A stretch of 64,000 nucleotides of DNA from an uncultured Pedobacter sp. (GCF_913776295.1 NZ_CAJYOJ010000078.1:62001-126000); one strand, 5' to 3'; counted from the stretch's first letter, positions 1 through 9,632 are shown. The notes: generated by a model from the letters alone, not told the origin. A program made the numbers and translations.

Positions 1-470
1 AGTTCAATACCGATCTTTTTGGTTGGAAAGAAAGCAAAACCTGGGGCAAGTTCTACGCCGATATTGGTAGTAGTACCTAATTTTACTGCGTTATCGCCGT
101 TAGCATCAGTTGCTTTTAACTCACCGAAAGCCAAAGGCACTGATAATTGACCGAAGAATTTAAACTGATCTGATAAACCAACATAGTAACGGCCAAAAGG
201 GGCAACTTTAAAAGCGCCGGTCTGTGTTCTGTTGCTTACTTTTTTATCGTATTCGTAACCTACACCTGTACCAATTGCAAAGTTGTTGCCAACAAAATAG
301 CCAACACTAGGTACTACGCTGAAGTTGAAATCGGCTTTTGGAGCGCCATCTACTTTTGTAGAGTTTACACCTACGTTACCACCTAACATAAAATTTCCTT
401 TTTCAGTTTGTGCTTGTGCACCATAAACTAAACCAGCTACTGCTACTAAAGATAATAATAATTTTTTCAT
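1..470 (-). CDS. Outer-membrane beta-barrel (porin-like) protein, 3' end outside window
   Basis: The ORF track misses this gene because it runs off the left edge. Reading the minus strand from the ATG at 470 gives 156 open codons. It starts with a clear signal peptide (MKKLLLSLVAVAGLVYGAQA, cleavage before QTEKG). Alternating polar and hydrophobic strands follow, rich in Gly and aromatic residues (GYFVGNNFAIGTG), as in the small beta-barrel families of Bacteroidota. The start of the mature protein (QTEKG..GG..) closely resembles that of the gene at 3459-4112, so the two are probably paralogs. The role is unknown; it may be a structural or porin-like outer-membrane protein. The call rests on the signal peptide and strand pattern only. 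Confidence 0.75.
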   Translation of the reverse strand, partial: MKKLLLSLVAVAGLVYGAQAQTEKGNFMLGGNVGVNSTKVDGAPKADFNFSVVPSVGYFVGNNFAIGTGVGYEYDKKVSNRTQTGAFKVAPFGRYYVGLSDQFKFFGQLSVPLAFGELKATDANGDNAVKLGTTTNIGVELAPGFAFFPTKKIGIE

Positions 471-787
471 CTTTTTTATTATTTATTTGTGATTAAAATA
501 TAGTCAATTTTACTATTTTAATTTCTGACTATATTTGCTTAAAAGTCAACACTTGTGCCAAAAAGCTTGCTTAAAGTCATCAAAAATTCAGTTTTTGATT
601 AACTTATTAGCTTACAAACAGATGTAAATTCAGTGTTAATTCAATATTATTTTCGTGTGACGAAAAATCAATCGATTGATTAATTTTTTAGGTATGACAA
701 ATTGACAATCTGACTTTTTTTGTAGAAATGTCAGATTGTTGTGTAGCAAAAATGGCAGGTTTCAGAAAAGGGTTTACCCGGAGTGGC
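471..787. other. Intergenic region with a 16-bp palindrome and a hairpin
   Basis: This non-coding gap of about 317 bp lies between the partial barrel gene, which reads left from 470, and the end of the FMN reductase gene at 788. It is AT-rich. It holds a perfect 16-bp palindrome (AATCAATCGATTGATT, 666-681), about 195 bp upstream of the barrel gene. It also holds a 10-bp inverted repeat (ACAATCTGAC, 705-714, pairing with 730-739) with a 15-nt loop. The palindrome could be an operator. The hairpin has no U-run, so it is a weak terminator candidate for the reductase. No ORF with coding character was seen. Confidence 0.5.
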
Positions 788-1345
788 TTAAACTTTACAG
801 GCTGAAATGAGGTTGTCTATTTTCTTTTGAATAATGGAAATCGTTTTTTCGTCATTCAGATTTCCGTCGCTATCGAATTTATTCTGGGCCTGTGCAATCA
901 AAACTTCTGGTTGTAAAACCGGATTCATATTAAGGAAAGTAAAAACAGGCGAAAATGCATGCTGCATTCTAACCGTTCCCCACATGCCCTGCGTTGCGCC
1001 CATAATAGCAACCGGTTTGTGCATCAATGGCGAATCTTTCCCTCGGCTGGCCCAGTCAATTACATTTTTTAGTCCACCGGGAATAGAATAATTATATTCG
1101 GGAGAGGCAATGATAAAAGCATCTGCAGTAGCCAAGGCATCCCTGAATTTCACCACACTTGCTGGTCGTTCCTCCACATTTGGTATATCGTGATCTTCAT
1201 TGTAAACAGGAAGGTCATCAAAACCAACGATTTCGAATTCGATATCTTTCGGGATCAAGCTTCCTGCAACTTTAAGTAACATCGCATTAAAAGAGCCTTT
1301 CCTTAAGCTTCCACATAAGCCAACAATTTTTCTGTTTTTTTCCAT
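788..1345 (-). CDS. NADPH-dependent FMN reductase family protein
   Basis: This 185-residue protein belongs to the flavodoxin-like NADPH-dependent FMN reductase family (chromate/azo/quinone reductase type). The N-terminal phosphate-binding loop is visible as GLCGSLRKGSFN near residues 9-20. The family signature SPEYNYSIPGGLKNVIDW lies near residues 80-100. The enzyme probably uses NAD(P)H and bound FMN to reduce quinones or small electrophiles in the cytosol. The length is normal for the family and the ATG start is the only sensible one. It is divergent from the MFS exporter, with about 100 bp between the starts, so both may respond to the same toxic compound. The substrate cannot be told from sequence. 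Confidence 0.88.
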   Translation of the reverse strand: MEKNRKIVGLCGSLRKGSFNAMLLKVAGSLIPKDIEFEIVGFDDLPVYNEDHDIPNVEERPASVVKFRDALATADAFIIASPEYNYSIPGGLKNVIDWASRGKDSPLMHKPVAIMGATQGMWGTVRMQHAFSPVFTFLNMNPVLQPEVLIAQAQNKFDSDGNLNDEKTISIIQKKIDNLISACKV

Positions 1346-1446
1346 GTTTATAAAACCAGCACTTTATCAAAATGTTTGCTTTTACGAGGCAAAACAGGAA
1401 CTGTTAAAAAATATAATCGCTAATTTTGACAGATAAGCTAGCCGTT

Positions 1447-2649
1447 ATGACTGAAAATACATCTACCGCCTCCATTATTGAAAAAACCGTTTTCCCGATA
1501 CTTTTTGCACTGAGTTTTTCGCATTTGTTAAATGATACCATACAGTCATTAATCCCTGCTATTTATCCCATTATTAAAAACAGCTATCATTTAAGTTTTT
1601 CGCAGATCGGGCTCATCACCTTGACCTTTCAATTGGCCGCATCACTATTACAACCATTTGTGGGCTTGTACACTGATAAAAAACCTCAGCCCTATTCTTT
1701 GGCAATAGGTATGGGCTTTACCCTCCTTGGTTTAGTTTCACTTTCGCTATCCAGTCATTTCTACACCATATTAATTTCGGTATCGTTTATCGGGATCGGT
1801 TCATCGGTCTTTCACCCTGAAGCCTCCAGGATGGCACATGCCGCATCAGGGGGGAAGAGGGGACTGGCGCAATCCGTTTTTCAGCTGGGTGGTAACGCAG
1901 GTAGTGCTTTGGGTCCGCTATTGGCAGCCTGGATTATTGTTCCCTATGGACAGATCAGCGTCATCTGGTTTTCGGTTATTGCGCTTCTGGCAATTGTGAT
2001 TTTAACTTATGTTGGCAATTGGTACAAGGGATTTATGCTTTCAAGAAGCAAAAAGATCAATATTCAAACGGTTGTGAATCAGTTTTCAAGAGGAGAGGTG
2101 GTCTTTTCCGTGTGTATTTTACTCTTGTTAATTTTCTCGAAATATTTCTACATGGCGAGTCTAACGAACTATTTTACCTTTTATCTGATCGATAAATTTA
2201 AAGTTTCAGTACAAACCTCGCAGCTTTATTTGTTTGTATTCCTGTTTTCGGTAGCTGCCGGAACGTTATTGGGAGGACCGATAGGCGATAAGATCGGGCG
2301 AAAATATGTTATCTGGGTATCTATATTGGGTACCGCGCCATTTGCTTTATTGCTTCCGCATGCCAGTTTATTCTGGATCGGTGTCCTTATCGTTCCCATC
2401 GGGATGATTTTAGCTTCGGCTTTTTCAGCTATATTGGTTTATGCACAGGAATTAATCCCCGGGAAGGTAGGTTTGGTTGCAGGATTGTTTTTTGGCTTTG
2501 CCTTTGGCATGGGTGGCATCGGATCAGCCTTATTGGGCAAACTGGCAGATTCTACCAGTATCGAATATGTATTTAATGTTTGTGCGTTTCTGCCTTTAAT
2601 CGGTTTATTAACGGGCTTTTTGCCTAATATAGAAACGAAGAAAAGATAA
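1447..2649 (+). CDS. MFS efflux transporter, fosmidomycin-resistance (Fsr) type
   Basis: A 12-helix major facilitator protein of about 400 residues. The sequence resembles the Fsr family: LSFSHLLNDTIQSLIPAIYP near the N-terminus, then LQPFVGLYTDK in the loop between helices 2 and 3 (the MFS motif-A position). A second copy, GGPIGDKIGRKYVIW, lies after the central loop. Family members export fosmidomycin and other drugs by proton antiport at the inner membrane. The ORF track starts at a TTG at 1426; the ATG at 1447 is the likelier start because the helix pattern begins just after it. The natural substrate is unknown. Confidence 0.85.
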   Translation: MTENTSTASIIEKTVFPILFALSFSHLLNDTIQSLIPAIYPIIKNSYHLSFSQIGLITLTFQLAASLLQPFVGLYTDKKPQPYSLAIGMGFTLLGLVSLSLSSHFYTILISVSFIGIGSSVFHPEASRMAHAASGGKRGLAQSVFQLGGNAGSALGPLLAAWIIVPYGQISVIWFSVIALLAIVILTYVGNWYKGFMLSRSKKINIQTVVNQFSRGEVVFSVCILLLLIFSKYFYMASLTNYFTFYLIDKFKVSVQTSQLYLFVFLFSVAAGTLLGGPIGDKIGRKYVIWVSILGTAPFALLLPHASLFWIGVLIVPIGMILASAFSAILVYAQELIPGKVGLVAGLFFGFAFGMGGIGSALLGKLADSTSIEYVFNVCAFLPLIGLLTGFLPNIETKKR

Positions 2650-2760
2650 AATAATATGATGACAGGAAGTTTTAACGATCGGAGTACCGCAAAAGATCGT
2701 TATTCCCAACCCGATCCGATAGTTATCGAATAGGAATGTTTTGATTATCAGTGTTAAAAA

Positions 2761-2791
2761 AAACACCGACCTTATGATTAGATCGGTGTTT
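2761..2791 (-). terminator. Terminator between convergent genes
   Basis: An inverted repeat (AAACACCGA, 2761-2769, pairing with TCGGTGTTT, 2783-2791) sits between the ends of the MFS gene and the repeat-protein gene. On the minus strand the stem is followed by a run of T, so it best fits an intrinsic terminator for a transcript from the right that does not include the leftmost gene's own end, or readthrough control for the operon ending at 2818. The plus side lacks a U-run. Confidence 0.6.
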
Positions 2792-2817
2792 GGTGATAAT
2801 AATGAATAGTTTGTATT

Positions 2818-3447
2818 TTACTTTAAATTTGCATTCAGGATAAAGTAATAAAGTTCAGTAGGAGAGAAATTGACATCGCCGCCTATCTTACCTGTAATTG
2901 ATTTGAGCTTCCCATTTTCTTCTGGAAAGATGCTTCTGTAGTATTCAATCTGAGCACCGCCAATTGATTTGATTTTCCCGTTTTCTTCGGGGAAAATACT
3001 TCTGTAATATTCGATCGTAACATGACCAATTGATTTTATTTTTCCATCTTCTTCAGGGAAGATGCTTCTATAATATTCGATAGGCGTATCTCCGATTGAT
3101 TTGACTTTCCCATTTTCTTCTGGAAAGATGCTTCTGAAATATTCAATTTTTTGATCACCCACAGATTTAATTTTACCATTTTCCTCGGGAAAAATACTCT
3201 TGTAGTATTCAAATTTTTTATCTCCAATAGATTTAATCTTACCGTTTTCTTCGGGAAAGATGCTTTTGTAGTATTCAAAATTGGTGTTGCCAATTGATTT
3301 GATCTTTCCGTTTTCTTCGGGGAAAATGCTTCTGTAATATTTTATTTCTGTATTTGCTTCGGTTTGTGCTTTTACATTAAATGGATAAGTTAAAAGCAGG
3401 GCTAAGCTTAAAACAATTAATTTTAGCCAGGTAAATCTATTTTTCAT
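2818..3447 (-). CDS. Secreted protein of seven 22-residue tandem repeats
   Basis: I do not recognise this 209-residue protein. A signal peptide (residues 1-28, ending NVKAQ) is followed by seven consecutive 22-residue repeats (about residues 36-189). The consensus is EYYRSIFPEENGKIKSIG plus four variable residues. A 20-residue tail (VNFSPTELYYFILNANLK) ends the protein. The repeats are charged and contain an FPEENGK turn, so a solenoid or binding array outside the inner membrane is plausible. The DNA repeats differ at many synonymous sites, so the protein sequence looks conserved by selection. The gene lies 11 bp after a secreted beta-barrel gene and is probably cotranscribed with it. The function is unknown. 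Confidence 0.8.
   Translation of the reverse strand: MKNRFTWLKLIVLSLALLLTYPFNVKAQTEANTEIKYYRSIFPEENGKIKSIGNTNFEYYKSIFPEENGKIKSIGDKKFEYYKSIFPEENGKIKSVGDQKIEYFRSIFPEENGKVKSIGDTPIEYYRSIFPEEDGKIKSIGHVTIEYYRSIFPEENGKIKSIGGAQIEYYRSIFPEENGKLKSITGKIGGDVNFSPTELYYFILNANLK
2881..3342 (-). repeat. Coding tandem repeat, 7 x 66 bp
   Basis: Seven in-frame 66-bp units encode the 22-residue repeats of the secreted protein. Each unit contains a variant of TTTTCTTCGGGGAAAAT on the plus strand, spaced exactly 66 bp apart. Many differences between units are silent. Confidence 0.9.
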
Positions 3448-3458
3448 TTTATTGCAGG

Positions 3459-4112
3459 TTAAAAATGGTAATTGAAGGTAAACGTTGGTGTAAAATTTTG
3501 TAGGGCGAGCCTCAAATTATTGGTTTTATCGTAGTTGTAAAGCGATTCTTCAGCGTAATAATTTTGATGGAAGAAAGAGACAACAGGTACGGAAAACTCC
3601 AGGGCCGCATGTTTCGATATAAAATAACTAAAGCCAGGGCTGATGCTTGCGCCCCATCCTTTTATTTTGGCATCGGTACGGATCAGGTAACCTTCATCAT
3701 CAATGCGGTTGAAGGTATTGATCTGTAAAAGCAGGTTGGCCTGCATGAAAAACTTAAAACGATCTTTAACATCGATGTATTTGCGTAAGAAAGGAGAAAT
3801 GCCAAAACTAAATTCCTTTACCCCACGCTGTTCTTCGTAATAACCGTATTCATCATTCCATGCGATATAACTTTCGCCCCTGAGCTTCGAAAGATTTAAG
3901 GGGAGTTCTAAACCAAGGGCAAAATTATTGGCTAAAAAATAACCTCCTCTTGGCGTTAAGGTAAAAGTGTTTAAGCTGGGAGATGAACTGTTTTGTCTGG
4001 AGGTTCCAAAACTCAGGCTTCCGCCAATAAAGCCGGAGCCTTTTTCGGTTTGGGCATAGCTGCGCCAGCTAACGGCACATAGCAGTGCCATAATGATTAA
4101 TTTAGGTTTCAT
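3459..4112 (-). CDS. Outer-membrane beta-barrel protein
   Basis: A 217-residue secreted protein with a signal peptide (MKPKLIIMALLCAVSWRSYAQ) and a barrel-like pattern of alternating residues with glycine turns and aromatic strand ends. It finishes on an aromatic residue (FTFNYHF), as is typical for outer-membrane barrels. The mature N-terminus (QTEKGSGFIGGSLSFGTS) matches that of the partial gene at 1-470, which suggests paralogs. The ORF track starts 9 codons upstream; the inner ATG at 4112 directly opens the signal peptide and is preferred. It is followed after 11 bp by the 22-residue-repeat protein, so the two may form a surface pair. The exact function is unknown. Confidence 0.78.
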   Translation of the reverse strand: MKPKLIIMALLCAVSWRSYAQTEKGSGFIGGSLSFGTSRQNSSSPSLNTFTLTPRGGYFLANNFALGLELPLNLSKLRGESYIAWNDEYGYYEEQRGVKEFSFGISPFLRKYIDVKDRFKFFMQANLLLQINTFNRIDDEGYLIRTDAKIKGWGASISPGFSYFISKHAALEFSVPVVSFFHQNYYAEESLYNYDKTNNLRLALQNFTPTFTFNYHF

Positions 4113-4207
4113 TTTATTTGTGTTTTTGTGTGTAATCAATAATAATCATTATTGAAAAAAAAAGCAAGAAAAATGAACTGCTGGGTTAGTTGATTTTTTA
4201 AACGGAA

Positions 4208-4236
4208 AATCCCACAGTAATCGCTTCTGTGGGATT
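4208..4236 (-). terminator. Intrinsic terminator of the M60 peptidase gene
   Basis: A 10-bp perfect stem (AATCCCACAG / CTGTGGGATT) starts about 22 bp past the stop of the M60 gene. On the minus strand it is followed by a short T-rich stretch. Confidence 0.75.
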
Positions 4237-4258
4237 TGATATTTTGGCGATGATCAAA

Positions 4259-6553
4259 CTAGTGCGGCAGGTATATAGCAAACTCTTGAGGGATCCATGT
4301 TTCATACTTTTTCGTCGCTGTTTTTGCTTTTTCACTTACCGGTATTTTCCATATTTCGAAAAACGAAGATAGATTGGCATTGGTCGTTTTACAGATGGTA
4401 GTATACCAGAGATCAATCCGTTGTTGGTTACTCAGCGAATGGCCGTAGTATTTTCTGGGATCCATTTCGCGGTATATTTTATTGGCTTTGATGATAGACT
4501 CCCATCCGAAATGTTCAATAATCTGGATATACATGCACAAAGCGGTGAAGGGTTCCTTTCCCCATTTTTCAAAGGTAGGCTGGTTTTGGAGATAGCTATT
4601 AATTTTCTGCTTTACTTTATCCTTGCTCTCCATACCCTCGTGATTATAGAGACCCTTTTTTAGTACTTTATCATATACATACATGGTATAAAGGTTGGTG
4701 GTTACTTCACCAACTTCATCCATATCAAGCCCCCAAAATTGATGGCGATGGCCGAGCTCGTGGAAATGGCCCCAGCTTCCTTTTTCTTTCAGCATTTTAT
4801 CATTAAGCATTAATCCACAACTTTCATCGTTGGGGACCACAATTTTATCCCAAACCGTAAACATATAACCATAGGCAACCTGATTATCAACGACAATCCT
4901 TTCAGGATGTGTTCTGGTACGATTAATGATAGCTAAATCGGCATCTGCATCCATTATCTGGTCCCATAACTTTAGTAAGTAATCAGGATTTTCCAAATTT
5001 TTAATGCGATAGGTGGGTACCGTGAGTATAATTTTATCTGTCGCTAGTTCTGTCCATGGCGCAGGATTATTTTTGATGTTTGCCCACTCGGTCAATTTAT
5101 TTTTTTCCAGTTTGTAATAAGGCGCTTTTACCACACCATTGGCGGTAATACTGATTGATTTAAGCGTAGAACTGTCTGGAATTCTAATGTATAACAATCC
5201 GCCATATGGTGAAAAAATGGTTGTGGTATCTTTTTCCAGTTCAAATGATCTGGTGAGGTCAAAACCCGATCTTTCCAGCTGATCCAGATGTCTTAAATCA
5301 TCATTATGGATACCGATCTGTGCCTTTAAATATTGGCTTTTATATTTTGGGTCGATCACGATGTTTACTTTTTCGCCGGCCGGAACATAAACGCCTGTAC
5401 TGTGTAACCTGAAATAATTTGGATAAGGATCAGCTAAGCCTTGCGAACCTACCTGTACGGCTATATCAATCAATTCTGTGCCTCGCCTGGCATTTTTGGG
5501 TACTTCTCCTGGAAACGACTTACTTTCCGGATAAATAAAATCGCTTGAATTTTCTTTATTGTGAGATTTTTCGAAGAGATATTTTGAAAATTGATAACCT
5601 GCTTTTTTGGCTGCTGTTGAAATATCCAGTGGTTTTTTCAATGTTGGTATCGGAAGGGAATCGCTTATTGAAAGTACCGATTTTATTTTCTTAATCATCC
5701 TGCTCGTATCTGGATTGTTTGAAAAAGCCAGGTCGAGTGTAGGCTCTATTCCATAAGCATACTCGGTGGGGCTGGTCGCTTGAGGAGAAGATTTTCCAAG
5801 CTCACTCAAAATATTCTTCAATAGCAGGTAAAAAGGTTCTTTTGTTAGCGTCAAACTATCTTTGGCTTGCTCAGTCATTAATAGGGTATAGGAATTAAAT
5901 ATTCCGGCCTTACTTAATAAAGCATTAATTTTTATCAGATCATTTAAATATGATTTATTGGGATCTCTGTTTTTGAAAATATTTGGATATGGTGAGCCAT
6001 AAACCAAACTTCCTCCATCAGCTATGTATTTTTCAATGACTTTAAGCGCTGCTGTATCCTTCACATCGTTTGTTAAAAAGTAAATGTCTGTATGGGGCTG
6101 TAATTTATTGCTATCGGCTATATAAACTTTAGCTTTGTTTGCCTTTAATGCATTGATCAATGCTGCATCAGCTGTTTTGGTAACAGCTACTTTAAGTTTG
6201 TTGGCATGAGTCCGTGCGTTTTGGATAATATTCTTTAATAATTTTTGGACATTTTGATCGCTCAATAATTTACTCTCGAAATATTCGGATGAACCTATGG
6301 CAAAAATCTGTCCCTTTCCGAGAGCACCTGTCATGATTATCGTAGCCGAAACTTCTACTTGAGCAGCCAGGTTATGCGTAGCTATGATATGAGGTTCTTC
6401 ATTAGTGCTAAAGAACACTGAAACGAATTTACCCGTATCAGGCATGGGTAAGGTATTAATGCCTTTCAAAATCGCGGATTTTTGAAATTTTTGAGCAAAA
6501 CTTTGAGTAGCAAAAGATACCAAAATAAGAAGCAGAGTAGTTTTTAGATTCAT
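4259..6553 (-). CDS. Secreted M60-like (enhancin-type) zinc metallopeptidase
   Basis: A 764-residue protein with a signal peptide (residues 1-21, ending SFAQ). The zinc-binding motif HELGH lies at about residues 598-602. It is followed by GLDMDEVGEV, which supplies a downstream glutamate as in the gluzincin-like M60 peptidases. M60 proteins of Bacteroidota are extracellular or surface proteases that cleave mucin-like glycoproteins. The first half has no recognised motif and may be a binding or structural region. The segment around residues 370-480 (PAGEKVNIVIDPKY, FSPYGGLLYI) looks like the beta-rich domain common before M60 catalytic domains. It stands alone with its own terminator. The substrate is inferred from the family only. 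Confidence 0.85.
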   Translation of the reverse strand: MNLKTTLLLILVSFATQSFAQKFQKSAILKGINTLPMPDTGKFVSVFFSTNEEPHIIATHNLAAQVEVSATIIMTGALGKGQIFAIGSSEYFESKLLSDQNVQKLLKNIIQNARTHANKLKVAVTKTADAALINALKANKAKVYIADSNKLQPHTDIYFLTNDVKDTAALKVIEKYIADGGSLVYGSPYPNIFKNRDPNKSYLNDLIKINALLSKAGIFNSYTLLMTEQAKDSLTLTKEPFYLLLKNILSELGKSSPQATSPTEYAYGIEPTLDLAFSNNPDTSRMIKKIKSVLSISDSLPIPTLKKPLDISTAAKKAGYQFSKYLFEKSHNKENSSDFIYPESKSFPGEVPKNARRGTELIDIAVQVGSQGLADPYPNYFRLHSTGVYVPAGEKVNIVIDPKYKSQYLKAQIGIHNDDLRHLDQLERSGFDLTRSFELEKDTTTIFSPYGGLLYIRIPDSSTLKSISITANGVVKAPYYKLEKNKLTEWANIKNNPAPWTELATDKIILTVPTYRIKNLENPDYLLKLWDQIMDADADLAIINRTRTHPERIVVDNQVAYGYMFTVWDKIVVPNDESCGLMLNDKMLKEKGSWGHFHELGHRHQFWGLDMDEVGEVTTNLYTMYVYDKVLKKGLYNHEGMESKDKVKQKINSYLQNQPTFEKWGKEPFTALCMYIQIIEHFGWESIIKANKIYREMDPRKYYGHSLSNQQRIDLWYTTICKTTNANLSSFFEIWKIPVSEKAKTATKKYETWIPQEFAIYLPH

Positions 6554-6676
6554 TTTCAGATATTTATATCCGCAATTTTAAATATCTAAAATCGTTGCAA
6601 CAATATGCTTTATGTTAAAAAACGCTAAATAAATCAGGTTTTTAGTGGAACAGATCAATTTTGGTAACAAAAAAAA

Positions 6677-6701
6677 TCCCGTCCTGAAACTCTGGACGGG
6701 A
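6677..6701 (-). terminator. Intrinsic terminator of clpB
   Basis: The 8-bp stem TCCCGTCC / GGACGGGA with a 9-nt loop lies 15 bp past the clpB stop. On the minus strand it is followed by an eight-base T-run. This is a classic Rho-independent terminator. Confidence 0.88.
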
Positions 6702-6715
6702 CTTAATCGCTATAT

Positions 6716-9316
6716 TTAATCCGCTTTTTGGTTCAGGAACACAAATTTATGATCGAACATGTCTAATTTAATTTTGCTGTCCTTATCAACTTTTCCGGCC
6801 AATATCTCTTTCGAGAGCTCGTTTAAGATTCTTTTTTGGATGACCCTTTTCAATGGCCTTGCACCAAACTGCGGATCGTAACCCAGTTGGGCCAGCCAAT
6901 CTAAAGCTTCGTCGCTGGCCTCCATTTCTATGCCCATTTCGGCCAGGGTTTGCTGTACCTGTTTAAACTGCAGGCTTACAATATTTCTGATTTCGCTTCG
7001 GTTTAACGGCGTAAACATAATCAGCTCATCAATCCTGTTCAAAAACTCCGGACGAATGGTCTGTTTCAGTACCTCGAACAATTCGTTTTTGGTTTTCGCT
7101 ATCACCTCCTCGCGGTTATCGTCGCTTAAATCTTTAAAGTTATCCTGAATTAAATGTGCACCAATGTTTGAGGTCATGATGATAATGGTGTTTTTAAAGT
7201 TCACCGTTCTACCTTTATTATCCGTTAAACGGCCATCATCCAATACCTGCAACAGGATGTTAAATACATCCGGATGTGCCTTTTCAATCTCATCGAGCAA
7301 TACCACTGAGTAAGGTTTACGTCTAACGGCTTCGGTTAATTGTCCACCTTCATCATAACCCACATATCCCGGAGGCGCTCCGATTAATCGCGAAACGGCG
7401 TGTCGTTCCTGGTACTCACTCATATCAATACGGGTAAGTGCATTTTCATCGTTAAATAAAAATTCGGCCAGGGCTTTGGCAAGCTCTGTTTTACCCACAC
7501 CGGTAGTACCTAAGAAAATAAAGGAACCAATAGGTTTGCGTTTATCCTGCAAACCGGCACGTGAACGGCGGATGGCATCAGAAATGGCTTCAATGGCCTC
7601 GTCCTGACCAGCTACACGTTGGTGCAGCTCTTCTTCCAGGTGTAATAGCTTTTCGCGCTCACTGGCAATCAGTTTGGTAACCGGAATACCGGTCCAACGG
7701 CCTACCACACCTGCAATATCATCTGCCGTAACCTCTTCTTTGAGCATACGGCTGTCGGTTTGCTGGCTTTCTAGGTCGGCTTTCAGTTTTTCAACCTTAT
7801 CCTGGGCTTCTTTGATTTTACCGTAACGGATTTCGGCTACCTTGCCATAATCTCCGGCACGTTCGGCTTGCTCGGCCTCTAATTTATAATGCTCAATCTG
7901 CTCCAATTCGTTATTCACTGCATCTACCAGGTCTTTTTCGCCCTGCCATTTCGCCTTAAATTCATCCCGCTCTGCAGATAAATTGGCTATTTCTTCTGAA
8001 AGCTCTTTAACTTTCCTGTCGTCTTTTTCGCGCTTAATCGCTTCGCGTTCAATTTCCAGACGCATAATCTCGCGGTCCAAAGCATCCACATGTTCAGGTA
8101 CACTGTCCATCTCCATGCGCAGTTTGGAAGCGGCTTCATCCATCAAATCGATGGCCTTGTCGGGTAAAAAGCGGTCAGAAATATAACGCTGACTCATTTC
8201 TACCGCTGCAATAATGGCTTCATCTTTAATCCTTACCTTATGGTGGGTTTCGTAACGTTCTTTTAAACCACGAAGAATCGAAATGGCATCCTGGGTATCG
8301 GGTTCCTCAACCATCACCTTTTGGAAACGGCGCTCCAACGCTTTGTCTTTTTCTAAATATTTTTGATATTCATCTAAAGTCGTTGCACCAATAGCGCGCA
8401 GCTCTCCACGGGCAAGGGCAGGTTTTAAGATGTTCGCCGCATCCATGGCACCCTCACCGCCTCCGGCACCCACCAGGGTATGGATCTCATCAATAAATAA
8501 GATAATATCGCCATCACTTTGGGTAACCTCTTTCACCACAGCTTTTAAGCGCTCTTCGAACTCACCTTTATATTTGGCACCAGCAATTAATGCGCCCATA
8601 TCAAGCGAATAGACCACTTTACTCTTTAAGTTTTCAGGTACATCGCCTTTGATAATCCTAAAAGCAATTCCCTCTGCAATGGCGGTTTTACCAACACCAG
8701 GTTCACCAATCAATATCGGGTTGTTTTTGGTTCTGCGCGATAGAATCTGGATCACACGGCGGATTTCCTCGTCTCGCCCGATTACCGGATCCAGTTTTCC
8801 ACTTTCCGCATATTCATTCAGGTTACGGGCATATTTGCTCAATGCCTGATATGTGGCTTCGGCATTTTGATCGGTTACCCGGTTGTCGCCACGTAATTCT
8901 ACAATGGCTTTTTTGAGGTCTTTCTCGTTAACACCTTGTTCTTTTAATAACTTGGAAGTGCTGTCATTAACAGCTAAGATGCCTAATAACAAGTGTTCTA
9001 CAGATACGAATTCATCTTTAAATTCTTTTAAAAAAGTTTGCGCTTTTTGCAAAACGCTATTGGCATTAGATGACAGGTATACATTGCTTCCGCTCACTTT
9101 CGGGAACCTGGCAATCTCTGTATCCAGATTTTGATTTAACACATTTAGATTCACGTTTAGTTTCTTTAAAACATAAGAAACCACGTTTTCATCAACAGTA
9201 AGCAAACCTTTAAGCAGGTGTGCCGTTTCAATAGCCTGTTGCTGATTGCCTTGGGCTATTTCAGAAGCCTGTTGAACTGCTTCCTGGGCCTTTATGGTAA
9301 AATTGTTGAAGTTCAT
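6716..9316 (-). CDS. clpB: ATP-dependent chaperone ClpB
   Basis: ClpB is a hexameric AAA+ disaggregase that works with DnaK to resolubilise protein aggregates. The 866-residue protein has the full layout: an N-terminal Clp_N repeat domain; AAA-1 with Walker [10 protein letters not shown] and the pore loop [12 protein letters not shown]; a long charged coiled-coil middle domain (about residues 400-530); and AAA-2 with Walker [10 protein letters not shown] and pore loop GYVGYDEGG. The C-terminal domain contains [12 protein letters not shown] chose the ATG at 9316 rather than 9328 because AAAGGGG lies just upstream of it and the protein then opens [13 protein letters not shown], as homologs do. 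It is monocistronic and its length is normal. Confidence 0.97.
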   Translation of the reverse strand: MNFNNFTIKAQEAVQQASEIAQGNQQQAIETAHLLKGLLTVDENVVSYVLKKLNVNLNVLNQNLDTEIARFPKVSGSNVYLSSNANSVLQKAQTFLKEFKDEFVSVEHLLLGILAVNDSTSKLLKEQGVNEKDLKKAIVELRGDNRVTDQNAEATYQALSKYARNLNEYAESGKLDPVIGRDEEIRRVIQILSRRTKNNPILIGEPGVGKTAIAEGIAFRIIKGDVPENLKSKVVYSLDMGALIAGAKYKGEFEERLKAVVKEVTQSDGDIILFIDEIHTLVGAGGGEGAMDAANILKPALARGELRAIGATTLDEYQKYLEKDKALERRFQKVMVEEPDTQDAISILRGLKERYETHHKVRIKDEAIIAAVEMSQRYISDRFLPDKAIDLMDEAASKLRMEMDSVPEHVDALDREIMRLEIEREAIKREKDDRKVKELSEEIANLSAERDEFKAKWQGEKDLVDAVNNELEQIEHYKLEAEQAERAGDYGKVAEIRYGKIKEAQDKVEKLKADLESQQTDSRMLKEEVTADDIAGVVGRWTGIPVTKLIASEREKLLHLEEELHQRVAGQDEAIEAISDAIRRSRAGLQDKRKPIGSFIFLGTTGVGKTELAKALAEFLFNDENALTRIDMSEYQERHAVSRLIGAPPGYVGYDEGGQLTEAVRRKPYSVVLLDEIEKAHPDVFNILLQVLDDGRLTDNKGRTVNFKNTIIIMTSNIGAHLIQDNFKDLSDDNREEVIAKTKNELFEVLKQTIRPEFLNRIDELIMFTPLNRSEIRNIVSLQFKQVQQTLAEMGIEMEASDEALDWLAQLGYDPQFGARPLKRVIQKRILNELSKEILAGKVDKDSKIKLDMFDHKFVFLNQKAD

Positions 9317-9452
9317 ACCCCTTTTCATTCAAAACAAATGCCATATTAGTTTTGATTTTTAAATCGGAAATTTTGTCGTTAGGTGTTATTTTTTAATGAC
9401 TAAATTGCTGATATATAGTGTTTTGTGCTGAAAATTTGTCTTGTTTTGCTAC

Positions 9453-9606
9453 TGTCACCCTTAACGTAGTGAAGCATCTTTAAAAGATGGGTTTATATTA
9501 AGAATCTGTGACTGTTAACTAATTTGGGCGTTCCCTAATCCAGATGAAAAATCGGGCAAGGGGCGGGCTCATACAGAAAAGATTTTTCACTGCGTTCAGA
9601 ATGACA
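9453..9606. mobile_element. MITE-like intergenic element with terminal inverted repeats
   Basis: The left end (TGTCACCCTTAACGTAGTGA...) and the inverted right end (TGTCATTCTGAACGCAGTGA... read on the minus strand) match over about 29 bp with a few differences. They bound a 154-bp non-coding element. The end sequence belongs to a motif type widespread between genes of Bacteroidota. A lone copy of the right end appears at 31520-31548. No transposase is present, so this is a non-autonomous or fossil element. Confidence 0.6.
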
Positions 9607-9632
9607 AGTTGTGGACTTTTACGCATAAAAAA

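Noticed and set aside
2881-3342. CRISPR-like regular repeats
   Set aside because: The 66-bp units are in frame, have no spacers, and encode a 22-residue protein repeat.
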